Of a stretch of DNA of 64,000 nt, positions 45,351 to 55,060 are shown one piece after another; positions within the stretch are counted from its first letter, which is position 1; each line of letters starts with the position of its first letter. Origin of the DNA: JAGDZR01 sp049115695 (lineage in GTDB: Bacteria; Bacteroidota; Bacteroidia; Cytophagales; Cyclobacteriaceae); assembly GCA_049115695.1 (NCBI GenBank), contig JAGDZR010000017.1:186001-250000 (forward strand), read 5' to 3'. A program made the position numbers and the translations under genes. Under the pieces are notes generated by a model that saw nothing but the letters and a program-made list of their open reading frames with translations, ran no database searches and was not told the origin of the DNA.

Positions 45351-45662
45351 ATGGATATTATAGATATAGGTATCTACTCTGCATATGCACTCATTGGATT
45401 GTGTGCTATTGCAGCGATAGTGATGCCCTTGATTCAGTCTCTTTCTGATCCTAAATCCTTGGTTAAGTCAGGAGTAGGGGTTGTGATATTGGTAGTGATT
45501 TTCTTCATTGGTTTAGCAATGGCGGATGGAACATCTACTAATGAAGAGGTAACAGAAGCGACTAGCAAATACGTAGGAGCTGGAATCATTACTACATACG
45601 CTTGCATTTTTATTGCAATGTTTGGAATTGTTTATACTGAAATCTCTAAAATAGTTAAGTAA
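45351..45662 (+). CDS. small three-TM membrane protein of the exb operon
   Basis: 103 residues with three hydrophobic helices (about 8-28, 40-58, 75-97). It lies between exbB (25 bp) and exbD (1 bp), so it is very likely made with the motor. I know no named family. A role as an accessory or assembly subunit is inferred from position only. Confidence 0.75.
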   Translation: MDIIDIGIYSAYALIGLCAIAAIVMPLIQSLSDPKSLVKSGVGVVILVVIFFIGLAMADGTSTNEEVTEATSKYVGAGIITTYACIFIAMFGIVYTEISKIVK

Positions 45663-45663
45663 C

Positions 45664-46302
45664 ATGCCAAGAGGAAAGAACAGGAATCCACCCGAAGTGA
45701 GTTCAGGATCAATGGCGGATATTGCATTCCTGCTTTTGATATTCTTCTTGGTGACGACAACTATTGCGAACGATAAAGGTATCGCGATGTTATTACCTCC
45801 TCCTCCGGATCCGGAGCAAGAGGAAATCGAACTCAAACTACAGGAGAGAAATATTTTTAAGATTCTCGCAAACTCGCAGGATAAGCTACTGGTAGAGAAT
45901 GAGCCGTTCACTGGATCAATGAAAGAATTGACTAAAGATGTGAAGGAATTTATTCTCAACTTTGGTAATCCAAGTCCTGAGGGAATGGAGGTTTACAACA
46001 GTCTTCCTCCGTCTATGAAATCTTTCATCAACACGTCAGGAAAGAACCCAGACTCATCAGATGATCCAACTAGCGGTAACGCAGTTGTTTCATTTAAAGC
46101 AGCCAGGGGAACTACATATGAGGTGTACATTGGTGTGTTAGATGCAGTAAATAGAGCATATAATGAAATATATGCAGAGCGAGTAGGATTGAGTGTTGAT
46201 CAATGGTTGACCCTTGATCGTGATGATGATATTCAGAAGGATATGTACCTCAGAGCACGACAAGGTATTCCTAGAGCTATTTCAATCGCAGAACCTGATT
46301 AA
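45664..46302 (+). CDS. exbD: ExbD/TolR family biopolymer transport protein (first copy)
   Basis: 212 residues: short basic cytoplasmic N-terminus, one helix with the proton-carrying Asp (D19 in MADIAFLLLIFFLVTTT), then a periplasmic domain that is longer than in E. coli and has a Pro-rich neck PPPPDPEQEE. Works with ExbB. Confidence 0.92.
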   Translation: MPRGKNRNPPEVSSGSMADIAFLLLIFFLVTTTIANDKGIAMLLPPPPDPEQEEIELKLQERNIFKILANSQDKLLVENEPFTGSMKELTKDVKEFILNFGNPSPEGMEVYNSLPPSMKSFINTSGKNPDSSDDPTSGNAVVSFKAARGTTYEVYIGVLDAVNRAYNEIYAERVGLSVDQWLTLDRDDDIQKDMYLRARQGIPRAISIAEPD

Positions 46303-46312
46303 TTTATAAAAC

Positions 46313-46777
46313 ATGTCAAAATTTAAGAAAAGTTCAGGTACATCACAGGACATTCCAACGGCTGCTTTGCCCGATATAATTTTCATGCTGTTGTTTTTCT
46401 TTATGGTAACAACCGTAATGCGTGAGACTGATATAATGGTTAAGCAGAAGCTCCCAAAAGCAACTCAATTAACTAAAATTGAGAGAAAGTCTTTGGTAAG
46501 CTATATATATGTGGGAGAGCCAAAGAATGCCTCGTTGTTTGGAAAAGAACCTAAAATTCAGACCAATGATGTTTTTGTCGAAAAAGATGACATCATCCAG
46601 TTTGTTAATCAGGAAAAAGATAAATTGAGTGAAGTAGAGCGAGACCAGATCACCATGTCTATGAAAGTGGATGTAGAAGTGAAGATGGGTATTATCTCAG
46701 ATGTGCAGCAGGAGCTTAGAAAAGCAAATGCGCGGAAGCTACTTTATAGTTCGATACAACAAGTTGATTTAGATTAG
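46313..46777 (+). CDS. exbD: ExbD/TolR family biopolymer transport protein (second copy)
   Basis: 154 residues, standard size. One helix with D21 in ALPDIIFMLLFFFMVTTV and a periplasmic domain. Two unequal ExbD proteins next to one ExbB are usual in Bacteroidota and may form a mixed ExbD dimer. The unit ends at a bidirectional terminator. Confidence 0.92.
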   Translation: MSKFKKSSGTSQDIPTAALPDIIFMLLFFFMVTTVMRETDIMVKQKLPKATQLTKIERKSLVSYIYVGEPKNASLFGKEPKIQTNDVFVEKDDIIQFVNQEKDKLSEVERDQITMSMKVDVEVKMGIISDVQQELRKANARKLLYSSIQQVDLD

Positions 46778-46796
46778 AAATAAAATCTACATAGAT

Positions 46797-46831
46797 GAAA
46801 AGCCGAGGGTCTCTGATTCTCGGCTTTTTTA
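46797..46831. terminator. bidirectional terminator between exbD and HNH gene
   Basis: Stem AGCCGAG/CTCGGCT (46801-46807 with 46819-46825) is followed by TTTTT on plus and preceded by AAAA, which gives TTTT on minus. It serves both convergent genes. Confidence 0.85.
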
Positions 46832-47335
46832 TTGATATGCTTTTGATTCCAGAAATTCAGCCCAATCCAATCTCTGCTCAATGTGGATGTTCCTAATGAA
46901 CATCAAAAAACTTGGTTTTACCGGAGCTTTTTTAAGTTGGAAATCGGTCTTCTCAATTAGTAAATCACCTTTCCTTGAATTGCATCCCTTACAGGCCGTT
47001 ACAAGGTTGGTCCAATTGGATTTTCCACCTAGTGATCTGGGAACAAGATGATCAATTGTCAAGTCTTTCCTTGTGCCACAGTATTGACACTCATAATTAT
47101 CGCGCTTAAAAACATTGTGTCGGGTCAGGATAACTCCCCGATAGGGAGCGCTTACATATTTACTGATCCTAATGACTGATGGAAATGGAAAGCTCCGTGA
47201 TACACTTCTAAGCTTTTTATCCTTGACTTCAGAGATAAGTTCTGCCTTGTTCAAAAACATTAACAAAAAAGCCCGTTGGACGTTACATATGGCCAGCGGG
47301 CTAAAATCTTGATTAAGAACAAGAACGTTCTTCAT
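46829..47335 (-). CDS. HNH endonuclease-family protein
   Basis: 168 residues. A zinc-stabilised HNH motif: C83 and C86 (CQYCG), catalytic D95-H96 in TIDHLVPRS, N110, then C115 and C118 (CKGCN). The N-terminus VLVLNQDFSPLAICNVQRA is a conserved feature of this widespread chromosomal group, whose role is not established. It is not linked to a restriction or phage system. It overlaps smpB (ATGA). Confidence 0.88.
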   Translation of the reverse strand: MKNVLVLNQDFSPLAICNVQRAFLLMFLNKAELISEVKDKKLRSVSRSFPFPSVIRISKYVSAPYRGVILTRHNVFKRDNYECQYCGTRKDLTIDHLVPRSLGGKSNWTNLVTACKGCNSRKGDLLIEKTDFQLKKAPVKPSFLMFIRNIHIEQRLDWAEFLESKAYQ

Positions 47336-47805
47336 TTCAACTTTAATTGTTTTAACTCTCTATCCTGATCTTTTTTCTTCACGCTCTCTCTTTTGTCATA
47401 TAGTTTTTTACCCTTTGCTAGAGCAATACCTAATTTAGCCAATCCTCTGCTGTTTGTGTAAAGTTTAGTCGGAATTATTGATAATCCTTTCTCCGCAGAT
47501 TTGGATGCCAGCTTTTCTAATTGCTTTTTGTTAAGTAATAACTTTCGGTCTCTTGTAGGCTCGTGATTGGCATATGTTCCTTCTGTATAGATGGCTATTG
47601 TCATTCCTTTAATGAATAGCTCACCTTTTTTAAGAAAACAGTACGCCTCTTGAAGGCTCACTTTCCCTTCTCTAATCGATTTGATTTCACTTCCTTTCAG
47701 TACTATTCCCGCTTCGAAGGTTTCGATAAATTCGAATTCATAGCTAGCTTTTCTGTTTTTTATAGCCACAGTGGCCGAGAAACGTTGGTTTTTCTTCATT
47801 TTCAA
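47332..47805 (-). CDS. smpB: SsrA-binding protein
   Basis: 157 residues; binds tmRNA and rescues stalled ribosomes. Typical: RKASYEFEFIETFEAGIVLKGSEIKSIR (long region about 18-45), HEPTRDRKLLLNKKQLEKL and the basic C-terminal tail YDKRESVKKKDQDRELK. The tmRNA gene is not in this window. Stop overlaps the HNH start; start overlaps the tsaD stop. Confidence 0.96.
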   Translation of the reverse strand: MKMKKNQRFSATVAIKNRKASYEFEFIETFEAGIVLKGSEIKSIREGKVSLQEAYCFLKKGELFIKGMTIAIYTEGTYANHEPTRDRKLLLNKKQLEKLASKSAEKGLSIIPTKLYTNSRGLAKLGIALAKGKKLYDKRESVKKKDQDRELKQLKLK

Positions 47806-48806
47806 AATTGCATTCTTGGTTTTGGAGCGTCACGATAACTACCAAATTTGCCCTCTTTGTATTTGATATATCCCGTCATTGCAATCATGCCTGCATTATC
47901 AGTACAATATTCAAAACCAGGGAAGTGTAGGGTCCAGTTTTCCTTCTCAGACATTTCCTGAAGCCTATTACGTAATCCCTGGTTAGCTGCTACCCCTCCC
48001 GCAATGGCAATTTCATGAATGTTGTTGTCTTTGGCAGCAAGTTCCAGCTTTTTTAGCAACATATTTAGGAGTGAATATTGATAACTCGCACATAAGTCCT
48101 CTAGGTTCTCAGTAATAAAATCAGGATTATCCTTGAGTTCCTTTTTTAAGAAATAGAGTAAAGAAGTCTTGATGCCGCTGAAAGAGTAATTGTAGTCTGA
48201 TAGATTTGATTCAGAAAATTTGAATTTGTAAGGGTCTCCACTTTTGGCGAGCTTATCGACGTGGGGCCCACCTGGGTACGGTAAGCCCAAAAGTTTAGCT
48301 CCTTTGTCAAAGGCTTCACCTACAGCATCGTCAATCGTTGCTCCCAGTACGGTGAGGCTCGAATAATCAGTGATCTTCACTATTTGAGAGTGACCACCAC
48401 TTACTGTAAGACATAAAAAAGGAAACTGAGGTGTAGGTTCCTCTATGAAATGCGCAAATATGTGAGCATGCATATGGTGTACATTGATCAAAGGAATATC
48501 CAAAGAGCAAGCTAAACTTTTAGCGAATGAGTAGCCGACTAACAGCGCGCCAAGAAGACCGGGTCCTTGAGTGACGGCTATACCGTCAATTTCCTGGATA
48601 CTTATTCCCGCATCATCAATTGCTTTCTGAACAACTGGTACAATATTTTTTTGGTGTTCCCTAGAGGCTAATTCTGGAACAACTCCACCGTAATCCTCGT
48701 GAACTGATTGGGTAGCAACGATATTATTGATTACTTTTCCGTCTCTACAAATTGAGGCAGATGTTTCGTCACATGAGGATTCAATACCAAGGATCGTTGT
48801 ACTCAT
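47802..48806 (-). CDS. tsaD: tRNA N6-adenosine threonylcarbamoyltransferase
   Basis: 334 residues from ATG 48806 (an upstream ATG at 48815 adds MLL). Universal t6A synthesis enzyme of the ASKHA fold: GIESSCDETSAS, metal-binding HHMHAH, LTVSGGHSQIV, and GGVAANQGLRNRL. Divergent from the TamB gene, with starts 20 bp apart. Confidence 0.97.
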   Translation of the reverse strand: MSTTILGIESSCDETSASICRDGKVINNIVATQSVHEDYGGVVPELASREHQKNIVPVVQKAIDDAGISIQEIDGIAVTQGPGLLGALLVGYSFAKSLACSLDIPLINVHHMHAHIFAHFIEEPTPQFPFLCLTVSGGHSQIVKITDYSSLTVLGATIDDAVGEAFDKGAKLLGLPYPGGPHVDKLAKSGDPYKFKFSESNLSDYNYSFSGIKTSLLYFLKKELKDNPDFITENLEDLCASYQYSLLNMLLKKLELAAKDNNIHEIAIAGGVAANQGLRNRLQEMSEKENWTLHFPGFEYCTDNAGMIAMTGYIKYKEGKFGSYRDAPKPRMQF

Positions 48807-48826
48807 CAGGAGCAATTATTTAAAGG

Positions 48827-51800
48827 ATGCCAAATATAACAAAGTGGATAGTAAGAGTATTGAGGTGGCTTCCGAGTCTGGTGTTTGTTGTATTGATTTC
48901 TGTCTTTCTAATTCTTCAAATCCCACAAATACAGCAGCGACTGGTAACCTATATTGTGTCTCGAGTAGAGTCTCAATCTGGTCACCATATATCCATTGGT
49001 AAAGTTGATATTGACTGGTTTGATCAGTTTTCACTTGACTCTGTGAATGTTAAAGACTTTAATGGGAATATCATGCTCTCCCTTGATCACCTTGAAGTAG
49101 ATTTCGATTTGCTCGAGCTTTATGATGAGTCTACCATCGTATTCAACCAGCTCAATCTTAAGGGAGGAGAAGTGAATATTGTCAAGTATAATGATAGTAC
49201 TGCACTTAATCTAAATGTCTTTCTATCTGAATTGAATAAGTCTGGTGGTCAAGCAACCATTATACGACTTGAAGAAATTAAATGTGATGGCATATCGATT
49301 GCATTTGATGATCGTAGAATAGGACATGTCAGTACCGGACTGTTTGATCTGCGCCATTGGAGTTTTCTTACAGAAGAATTTGGTATTTCTAATGTTGCGA
49401 TCCACCCTGGTGTCATTGATTTCTCTGTTTCTCAATTGAGTGCATTGGAGGAATTTTCAGGCTTTAAAGTTGACAGATTTGATGGATCAGTGTCCATTGA
49501 CGCAAATCACGTAGTAATTGATGATTTATTCGTTAAAACTCCGGATAGTCAAATAGGCGATAGTTTGTCAATCAGCTATAAGACGCTTGACCATTTGAAA
49601 TATTTTACAGATAGCGTGCGCCTGGATCTAATGCTCAGAAATACTATTATCTCACCGAGGGACATTGCCTTCTTTTCATCTTTAAAACTAGATAATCATA
49701 TAGGTGTGGATGGTTATCTTGAAGGAACCATAAAAGGATTCAGGGTTAAGGAAGCAGAGATAAAATATGGAGATTCGTTCCTAACTGGTGATTTTTCATT
49801 TATTGGATTACCGGATGTCAACGCCACTTTTATGGATCTGGATATTCAAAAAGGTTCACTTACTCCATTCGATTTGAGCCAGTTTGTTGATCTTCCATTC
49901 GACTTGACCCCACTAAAATTATCAGGAAACCTGACCGGTTTTGCTTCGGATTTTGTAGCAGCTTTTGATCTTGAAGATGCTCATGGGAAAATATCAACAG
50001 ATGTCAATTTGAAATTGATTGAAGGTAAGAATAAGGCGCTTTACAGCGGACGATTGTCGCTTGATGATTATGATTTAGGCAGTTCAATGGAGAATGAACT
50101 GTTCGGAAAGGTAAATTTTCAAGGAAGAATTAATGGTACTGGGCTAACTCAACAGTCCGCGGATTTCTTATTAGCTGCAGCATTTTCTCAAACTGAATTT
50201 GGTGGAAATCTATATGATAACTTTAATGTGAATGGTAGGTTTAGGTCAGAATTCTTCTCGGGTGATGTAGTGTTGCAGGACAATAGTATAGTAGCCGATG
50301 GTACAGGAACGATTGATTTTAGAGGGGAAGTTGAAATAATTGATATCGAGATTGAACTTACGAGCATAAATCTTCAGCATTATGGGATTACGCAAGATTC
50401 CTTGATTGCTTCTGGCAACCTTGTCATGAAGTTAGAAGAAATTGATCCTGAAAGAGCGTCAGGATCAGTTTTCCTTAGACAGATTCAAATTCTGGGTAAT
50501 GATTTTAGTTCAAAATTTGGAGGTATTACGCTCACCTCGGATGCGAATGAAAATTATAAGCAATACAAAATTGAGGGTGATGGATTTGAAGGGGAGCTTA
50601 AGGGTGACTTTAGTCCTTCTGGTTTAATCAATATCGTAGGTCTAATGGCTCGTGAATATGTTGATAATCTTGCCGGAGAGCATTCGTTTAGTTTGAGTAA
50701 ATATCAAGAATATGACCAGTTTAAGGCTGATTTTGAGTTTAGAGCTGATGATCTTGATAAGTATTTTGACGTATTGCAGAGCAAAATTCAACTGGATGGA
50801 GCAGTTAGAGTGTCAGGTTCTATTGCTAAGCGCAATGACCTGTTTGCCGTAGCATTTGTTGATTTAGATTCATTTCTAATTGGAAATAGATTGCTAGTGG
50901 GAAATTCTATGGACTTTAACATATCTAAAGATCTTTCGGACGAATACTCAATGCTTTCGGTTGTGTACCTGGAGTCCGAGACTCAAGATTGGGATGTTGT
51001 GCCGGATACAGAGCAATTAAGGTCAGAGTTGATTTGGGAGGATAATCAGGTAAAGATCCAACTTGAATTAGATCAACCCAGTAATAGCTCCTCCGTAAAC
51101 TTAAAATCACAGTTGGAATTACTGGAGGATGAGGTCTTGATAAAGCTAATGCCGTCAAGAGTGAAACTGCTTGATCAGGATTGGGAAATAGATACGGATC
51201 ATCTTATTACGCTTGTCGAAAATAAGTTGAATCTGGATTCATTGGTGTTTTATAGCTCAAATCAGCAGGTGATGATTCATGGGGTGGTGTCAGATACATT
51301 ACAGTCGGATTTGAAGATTGATTTTAAGGAATTTGATATTGAAAATATTTCGACCATTCTCCCGAGGAAATTTGAAGGTACAATGAATGGAGATATGACT
51401 TTATCACGGGAGAATTTAGCTTCATCCTTTGATTTCGGAATGATCACTGAAATAGCAGACCTACGTTTTGAAGATGTATTGATGGGTGATTTGTCAGGTA
51501 TCGTAGAATGGAATAATATTGATTCATCTATTTACGTAGGCTTTGATGTGTCCAGACAGTCTATTGAAACTATAGAATTGAAAGGGAAAGTATTTCCATT
51601 CGAGGATTCGCAGCAACTAGATTTATCTCTGGAGTTTCGTCAAATGAACCTGAAATTATTTGAACCGTTTGTGAACACTACATTTTCGCAAATTGAGGGA
51701 TTTTCAGACGGCAAAGTAGCCGTGTCGGGAAGAATGGGTCAACCTCAGATCAAAGGTTCAGCGACTGTAGAAAAGGGTAAGGGGAAATTTGATTATCTGA

Positions 51801-53284
51801 ATACTAGCTATGCGTTTGATGGTAATGTCGGATTTGATAGAAGTAAAGTCTATTTTGAGAGCGTTAATATTTTGGATCGAATGGGCAATATTGCCTATTT
51901 GAATGGGAGTTTAGACCACTCAGCATTTCCATCAATCAATACAAATGTCATGCTCGATTTTGAAGATTTTGAAGTAATGAACACTACTAGGTTTGATAAT
52001 TCAGTGTACTACGGAACCTTGTATGCCACTGGAAGAATGACAATGACCGGGCCTGTAAATAACCTTAGGATTGTGGCATCAGGTGAGACATCCCCTAATT
52101 CAAAGCTATACATTCCGTTTGTTGAAGAGTCAAGTGTTCAACAGCAGGATTTCATTCATTTTGGCAAATTGGGGGTTGACCAATCCGAAACTGAAAGCGT
52201 ATCTCCGAAAGCTATTCAGGTTTCAGGAATTACTCTTGAAATGGATGTTGATGTGACCAGAGATGCATATGTTGAGATGATTTTCGACCCAGTCACTGGT
52301 GATATTATTCGGGGTAGAGGAGAGGGGAACCTACAGTTCAAACTTAATTCGAATGGAGACTTTGATCTTTTTGGATCTATTGAGGTGAAGGAAGGAGCAT
52401 ACAACTGGACCACTAGCCTGATGATGAACAAGGAATTCAAAATTGTACCTGGTGGGACTATTAATTATTATGGAAATCCATATGAAGGAATTCTTGACTT
52501 GGATGCTACCTATCGACAGCTGGCAGCTCCTGCGGATTGGTTTGGTGATGATGCCAGATTGTCCAATAGGAGTCCTGTGCTAGTAGTGTTGGGGCTGGAG
52601 GGTGATATGTCAAAGCCCGACATTAAGTTCGATATACAACTTGACGAAGTAAGCGGTGTAAACGTATCATCAGATGATTGGCGTGAACTGCTGTCAGCCG
52701 TAAACAATGACAAAGAAGAGTTGAAACGACAAGTGTTTAGCTTACTGTTGTTTAGGAAGTTTTCTCCTAGAAATAGTTTTGTAGTTGGCAGTTTTGGTGA
52801 TCAAGGGTTGCTAGAGGGTAGTGTAAGTGAGTTTATGAGTAATCAGCTGAGTTATTGGATTAATCAAGTGGACGAAAACCTGGAGGTGAGTTTTGATCTC
52901 AATGGTTTGGATCAGGACGCCTTCAATGCTTTTCAGCTCAGGTTGGCCTATACATTTATGGATGGGCGATTGAGGGTAAGTTCCGGCGGCATGTTGAACA
53001 ACACTACCCAGCAAAGCACCGTTTCTGGATTTTTTGGAGATTGGTCTGTAGATTATTCATTGACCGAGGATGGTCGTCTCAGAGCGAAGATTTTTAGTCA
53101 ATCCGGTCAGAATGATTTGGCTCGTGGTTCCCAGAGGCTTTCTGATTTTCAGGGAAATGAAACAGGGGCTAGTTTTCAGTATGTGAGGTCCTTTGACGAG
53201 TTTAGTGAGTTGCTTAAGAAGTCACGTGAAAAAGCCAAACGAACTTCTTCGACTTCCACTTCTTCAACCGAATCAGGGAATTAG
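48827..53284 (+). CDS. TamB-like (DUF490) translocation/assembly protein
   Basis: 1485 residues. One N-terminal inner-membrane helix (about 10-30) followed by a very long beta-rich periplasmic part of AsmA/TamB type, ending in the DUF490 domain (about 1130-1430: GRGEGNLQFKLNSNGDFDLFGSIEVKEGAYNW, YEGILDLDATY, VLVVLGLEGDMSKPDIKFDIQL). TamB-type proteins bridge the periplasm and are implicated in outer-membrane protein assembly and phospholipid transport. The C-terminus ends with a Lys/Ser/Thr-rich tail after the last beta segment. No TamA/BamA homologue is adjacent. Confidence 0.92.
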   Translation: MPNITKWIVRVLRWLPSLVFVVLISVFLILQIPQIQQRLVTYIVSRVESQSGHHISIGKVDIDWFDQFSLDSVNVKDFNGNIMLSLDHLEVDFDLLELYDESTIVFNQLNLKGGEVNIVKYNDSTALNLNVFLSELNKSGGQATIIRLEEIKCDGISIAFDDRRIGHVSTGLFDLRHWSFLTEEFGISNVAIHPGVIDFSVSQLSALEEFSGFKVDRFDGSVSIDANHVVIDDLFVKTPDSQIGDSLSISYKTLDHLKYFTDSVRLDLMLRNTIISPRDIAFFSSLKLDNHIGVDGYLEGTIKGFRVKEAEIKYGDSFLTGDFSFIGLPDVNATFMDLDIQKGSLTPFDLSQFVDLPFDLTPLKLSGNLTGFASDFVAAFDLEDAHGKISTDVNLKLIEGKNKALYSGRLSLDDYDLGSSMENELFGKVNFQGRINGTGLTQQSADFLLAAAFSQTEFGGNLYDNFNVNGRFRSEFFSGDVVLQDNSIVADGTGTIDFRGEVEIIDIEIELTSINLQHYGITQDSLIASGNLVMKLEEIDPERASGSVFLRQIQILGNDFSSKFGGITLTSDANENYKQYKIEGDGFEGELKGDFSPSGLINIVGLMAREYVDNLAGEHSFSLSKYQEYDQFKADFEFRADDLDKYFDVLQSKIQLDGAVRVSGSIAKRNDLFAVAFVDLDSFLIGNRLLVGNSMDFNISKDLSDEYSMLSVVYLESETQDWDVVPDTEQLRSELIWEDNQVKIQLELDQPSNSSSVNLKSQLELLEDEVLIKLMPSRVKLLDQDWEIDTDHLITLVENKLNLDSLVFYSSNQQVMIHGVVSDTLQSDLKIDFKEFDIENISTILPRKFEGTMNGDMTLSRENLASSFDFGMITEIADLRFEDVLMGDLSGIVEWNNIDSSIYVGFDVSRQSIETIELKGKVFPFEDSQQLDLSLEFRQMNLKLFEPFVNTTFSQIEGFSDGKVAVSGRMGQPQIKGSATVEKGKGKFDYLNTSYAFDGNVGFDRSKVYFESVNILDRMGNIAYLNGSLDHSAFPSINTNVMLDFEDFEVMNTTRFDNSVYYGTLYATGRMTMTGPVNNLRIVASGETSPNSKLYIPFVEESSVQQQDFIHFGKLGVDQSETESVSPKAIQVSGITLEMDVDVTRDAYVEMIFDPVTGDIIRGRGEGNLQFKLNSNGDFDLFGSIEVKEGAYNWTTSLMMNKEFKIVPGGTINYYGNPYEGILDLDATYRQLAAPADWFGDDARLSNRSPVLVVLGLEGDMSKPDIKFDIQLDEVSGVNVSSDDWRELLSAVNNDKEELKRQVFSLLLFRKFSPRNSFVVGSFGDQGLLEGSVSEFMSNQLSYWINQVDENLEVSFDLNGLDQDAFNAFQLRLAYTFMDGRLRVSSGGMLNNTTQQSTVSGFFGDWSVDYSLTEDGRLRAKIFSQSGQNDLARGSQRLSDFQGNETGASFQYVRSFDEFSELLKKSREKAKRTSSTSTSSTESGN

Positions 53285-53302
53285 CGCTGGCAATGATCAG
53301 AA

Positions 53303-53310
53303 TAAGTTTG
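53303..53310 (+). promoter_or_regulatory. putative -7 element of rnpB
   Basis: TAAGTTTG fits TAnnTTTG and ends about 18 bp before the P1 stem of RNase P RNA. The -33 region overlaps the tamB stop codon and has no clear TTG. Confidence 0.45.
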
Positions 53311-53328
53311 TTTAAGCTTAGATTTGCT

Positions 53329-53677
53329 TAAGCAGGCTAGCTTATCGTTCCGAGCAATCGGGAAGGAAAGTCCGGGCAACAGAGAACACCGTACTTCTTA
53401 ATTAGAAGCCTTTAACAGAGGAGCTAGTGCAACAGAAAGAATACCGTCCGTCATCTGGCGGATAAGGGTGAAATGGTGAGGTAAGAGCTCACCGGGTCGT
53501 CAGTGATGATGATCGCATGGTAAACCTTGCGGGTTGAAAGAACAAATAGGTCTCACATTTGAGGGTTGTTCGCTCGAGTGAGATTGGGTAGTTTGATAGA
53601 TTTTACTGGTGACAGTGAAACGAGATAAATGATAGGCCATCTTCGGATGTACAGAACCCGGCTTATTGGCCTGCTTA
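53329..53677 (+). ncRNA. rnpB: RNase P RNA, bacterial class A
   Basis: The P1 ends TAAGCAGGC (53329) and GCCTGCTTA (53677) pair. Conserved blocks GGAAAGTCCGGGC (5' side), the ATGGTGAGGTAAGAGCTCACC hairpin (P11/P12 area, about 53472), GGTAAACC, and near the 3' end ACAGAACCCGGCTTA are diagnostic. The P1 3' strand runs into seven T, so P1 doubles as the terminator stem. Confidence 0.95.
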
Positions 53678-53695
53678 TTTTTTTAAATGCATATC

Positions 53696-54874
53696 ATGGC
53701 AAAAATTCTTATTGTAGACGATCAAAAAGGAATTCCAGAGGCGGTAAAGGACACCATTCTCGATTTTGAAGAATTTTCCAATTATGAGTTTGACCTGGCT
53801 GAAGATGGCCAGGCTGCTTGGGAATTGATCCAAAATAACGAGTATGAGGTGATACTGACAGATATTCGGATGCCCAAAATGGATGGCATTGAGCTACTCA
53901 AAACTGTGCAGGAAAACGGAGTTGGAGTCCCTGTCATATTGATGACAGCCACCACCAAGAATGATATCAATGAAGCGATCAACAAGCTAAAGCTGGGTGC
54001 CTGGAATTATCTTGAGAAGCCGTTTCTTGATTTGAATCAGATACGAATCGCATTGAATAATGCGATTATACACGCCAGACAGCAGACGGAGATCAAGGCG
54101 CTTAAGAGGAAGATTAAAAAGTCATTTGAGATTATAGGGGACTCAGCTGCAATCAATGAAGTCAAAGAGACGATTGGTAAGGTAGCTGCAACGGAGGCCC
54201 GAGTCATGATAACCGGTGAGAATGGAACAGGAAAGGAATTAGTTGCAAAATCCCTACATGAACAAAGTGCCAGATGTAAAGGGCCATTGATTGAAGTAAA
54301 CTGCGCAGCGATTCCCTCAGAACTGATAGAAAGTGAGTTGTTTGGTCATGAAAAAGGCTCTTTTACTTCAGCTGTTAAACAACGAATAGGGAAGTTTGAA
54401 CAGGCAAACGGCGGAACATTATTCTTAGATGAAATAGGCGACATGAGCTTGTCCGCACAAGCTAAAGTGTTGCGCGCACTTCAGGAAAGCATGATCACAA
54501 GAGTCGGCGGAGACAAGGCGATCAAAGTGGACGTGAGAGTGATAGCAGCAACGAATAAAAATCTTAAAAAGGAAATCGAAGAAGGAAGGTTCCGAGAAGA
54601 CTTATATCACAGGATAGGGGTAATATTGATATCGGTACCTGCGCTAAGGGAACGTTCAGAAGACATACCTAAACTGGTTGATCATTTTCTGGCTTTGATT
54701 GCTAGTGAGTATGGAACGCCTGCTAAGAGAATTGAAAAGAACGCAACTCAACAACTCCAAAAGTTTGACTGGACAGGAAATATAAGGGAACTTAGAAATG
54801 TCGTGGAAAGACTAGTCATCCTTTCTAAGGATGAAATAACAAAGGAAGATGTACAGAAATACGCTGGGTACTAG
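53696..54874 (+). CDS. NtrC-like response regulator lacking the Fis DNA-binding domain
   Basis: 392 residues from ATG 53696 (MAKILIVDD). Receiver domain (about 1-125) with phosphoacceptor D56 in ILTDIRMP; AAA+ domain (about 145-390) with Walker A GENGTGKE (174-181), Walker B LFLDEIGD (D245-E246) and sensor/Arg region FREDLYHRIG. The sigma-54 contact loop, normally GAFTGA, reads GSFTSA (221-226). The protein stops 15 residues after the end of the AAA+ domain, so the C-terminal Fis helix-turn-helix is absent. No histidine kinase is adjacent. It follows rnpB by 18 bp. Confidence 0.9.
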   Translation: MAKILIVDDQKGIPEAVKDTILDFEEFSNYEFDLAEDGQAAWELIQNNEYEVILTDIRMPKMDGIELLKTVQENGVGVPVILMTATTKNDINEAINKLKLGAWNYLEKPFLDLNQIRIALNNAIIHARQQTEIKALKRKIKKSFEIIGDSAAINEVKETIGKVAATEARVMITGENGTGKELVAKSLHEQSARCKGPLIEVNCAAIPSELIESELFGHEKGSFTSAVKQRIGKFEQANGGTLFLDEIGDMSLSAQAKVLRALQESMITRVGGDKAIKVDVRVIAATNKNLKKEIEEGRFREDLYHRIGVILISVPALRERSEDIPKLVDHFLALIASEYGTPAKRIEKNATQQLQKFDWTGNIRELRNVVERLVILSKDEITKEDVQKYAGY

Positions 54875-54882
54875 TCGACTGA

Positions 54883-55014
54883 TTATAGTCGGCTAACTTC
54901 TTCTTTTTCAGTTTCCTCAACAGGAGTATCTGCCTTCGCATATGTAGGGCACAATCTTTGAGTGCAAGAGGCTAGGCCAAGAACAACTACAGTAAGTATT
55001 AATAATTTTTTCAT
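54883..55014 (-). CDS. 43-residue lipoprotein
   Basis: Too short for the usual ORF cut-off. It starts at ATG 55014 with a signal peptide MKKLLILTVVVLGLASC (lipobox LASC, Cys17). The mature part has 27 residues, with CPTYAK and then an acidic EETEKEE segment. A matching promoter lies 47 bp upstream. Similar mini-lipoproteins with a C-P-x-Y motif occur in Bacteroidota; no function is known to me. Confidence 0.75.
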   Translation of the reverse strand: MKKLLILTVVVLGLASCTQRLCPTYAKADTPVEETEKEEVSRL

Positions 55015-55060
55015 GTCGATGCTAATTCAGTATGTAAAAGTAGACAATAAGACTACTTAT

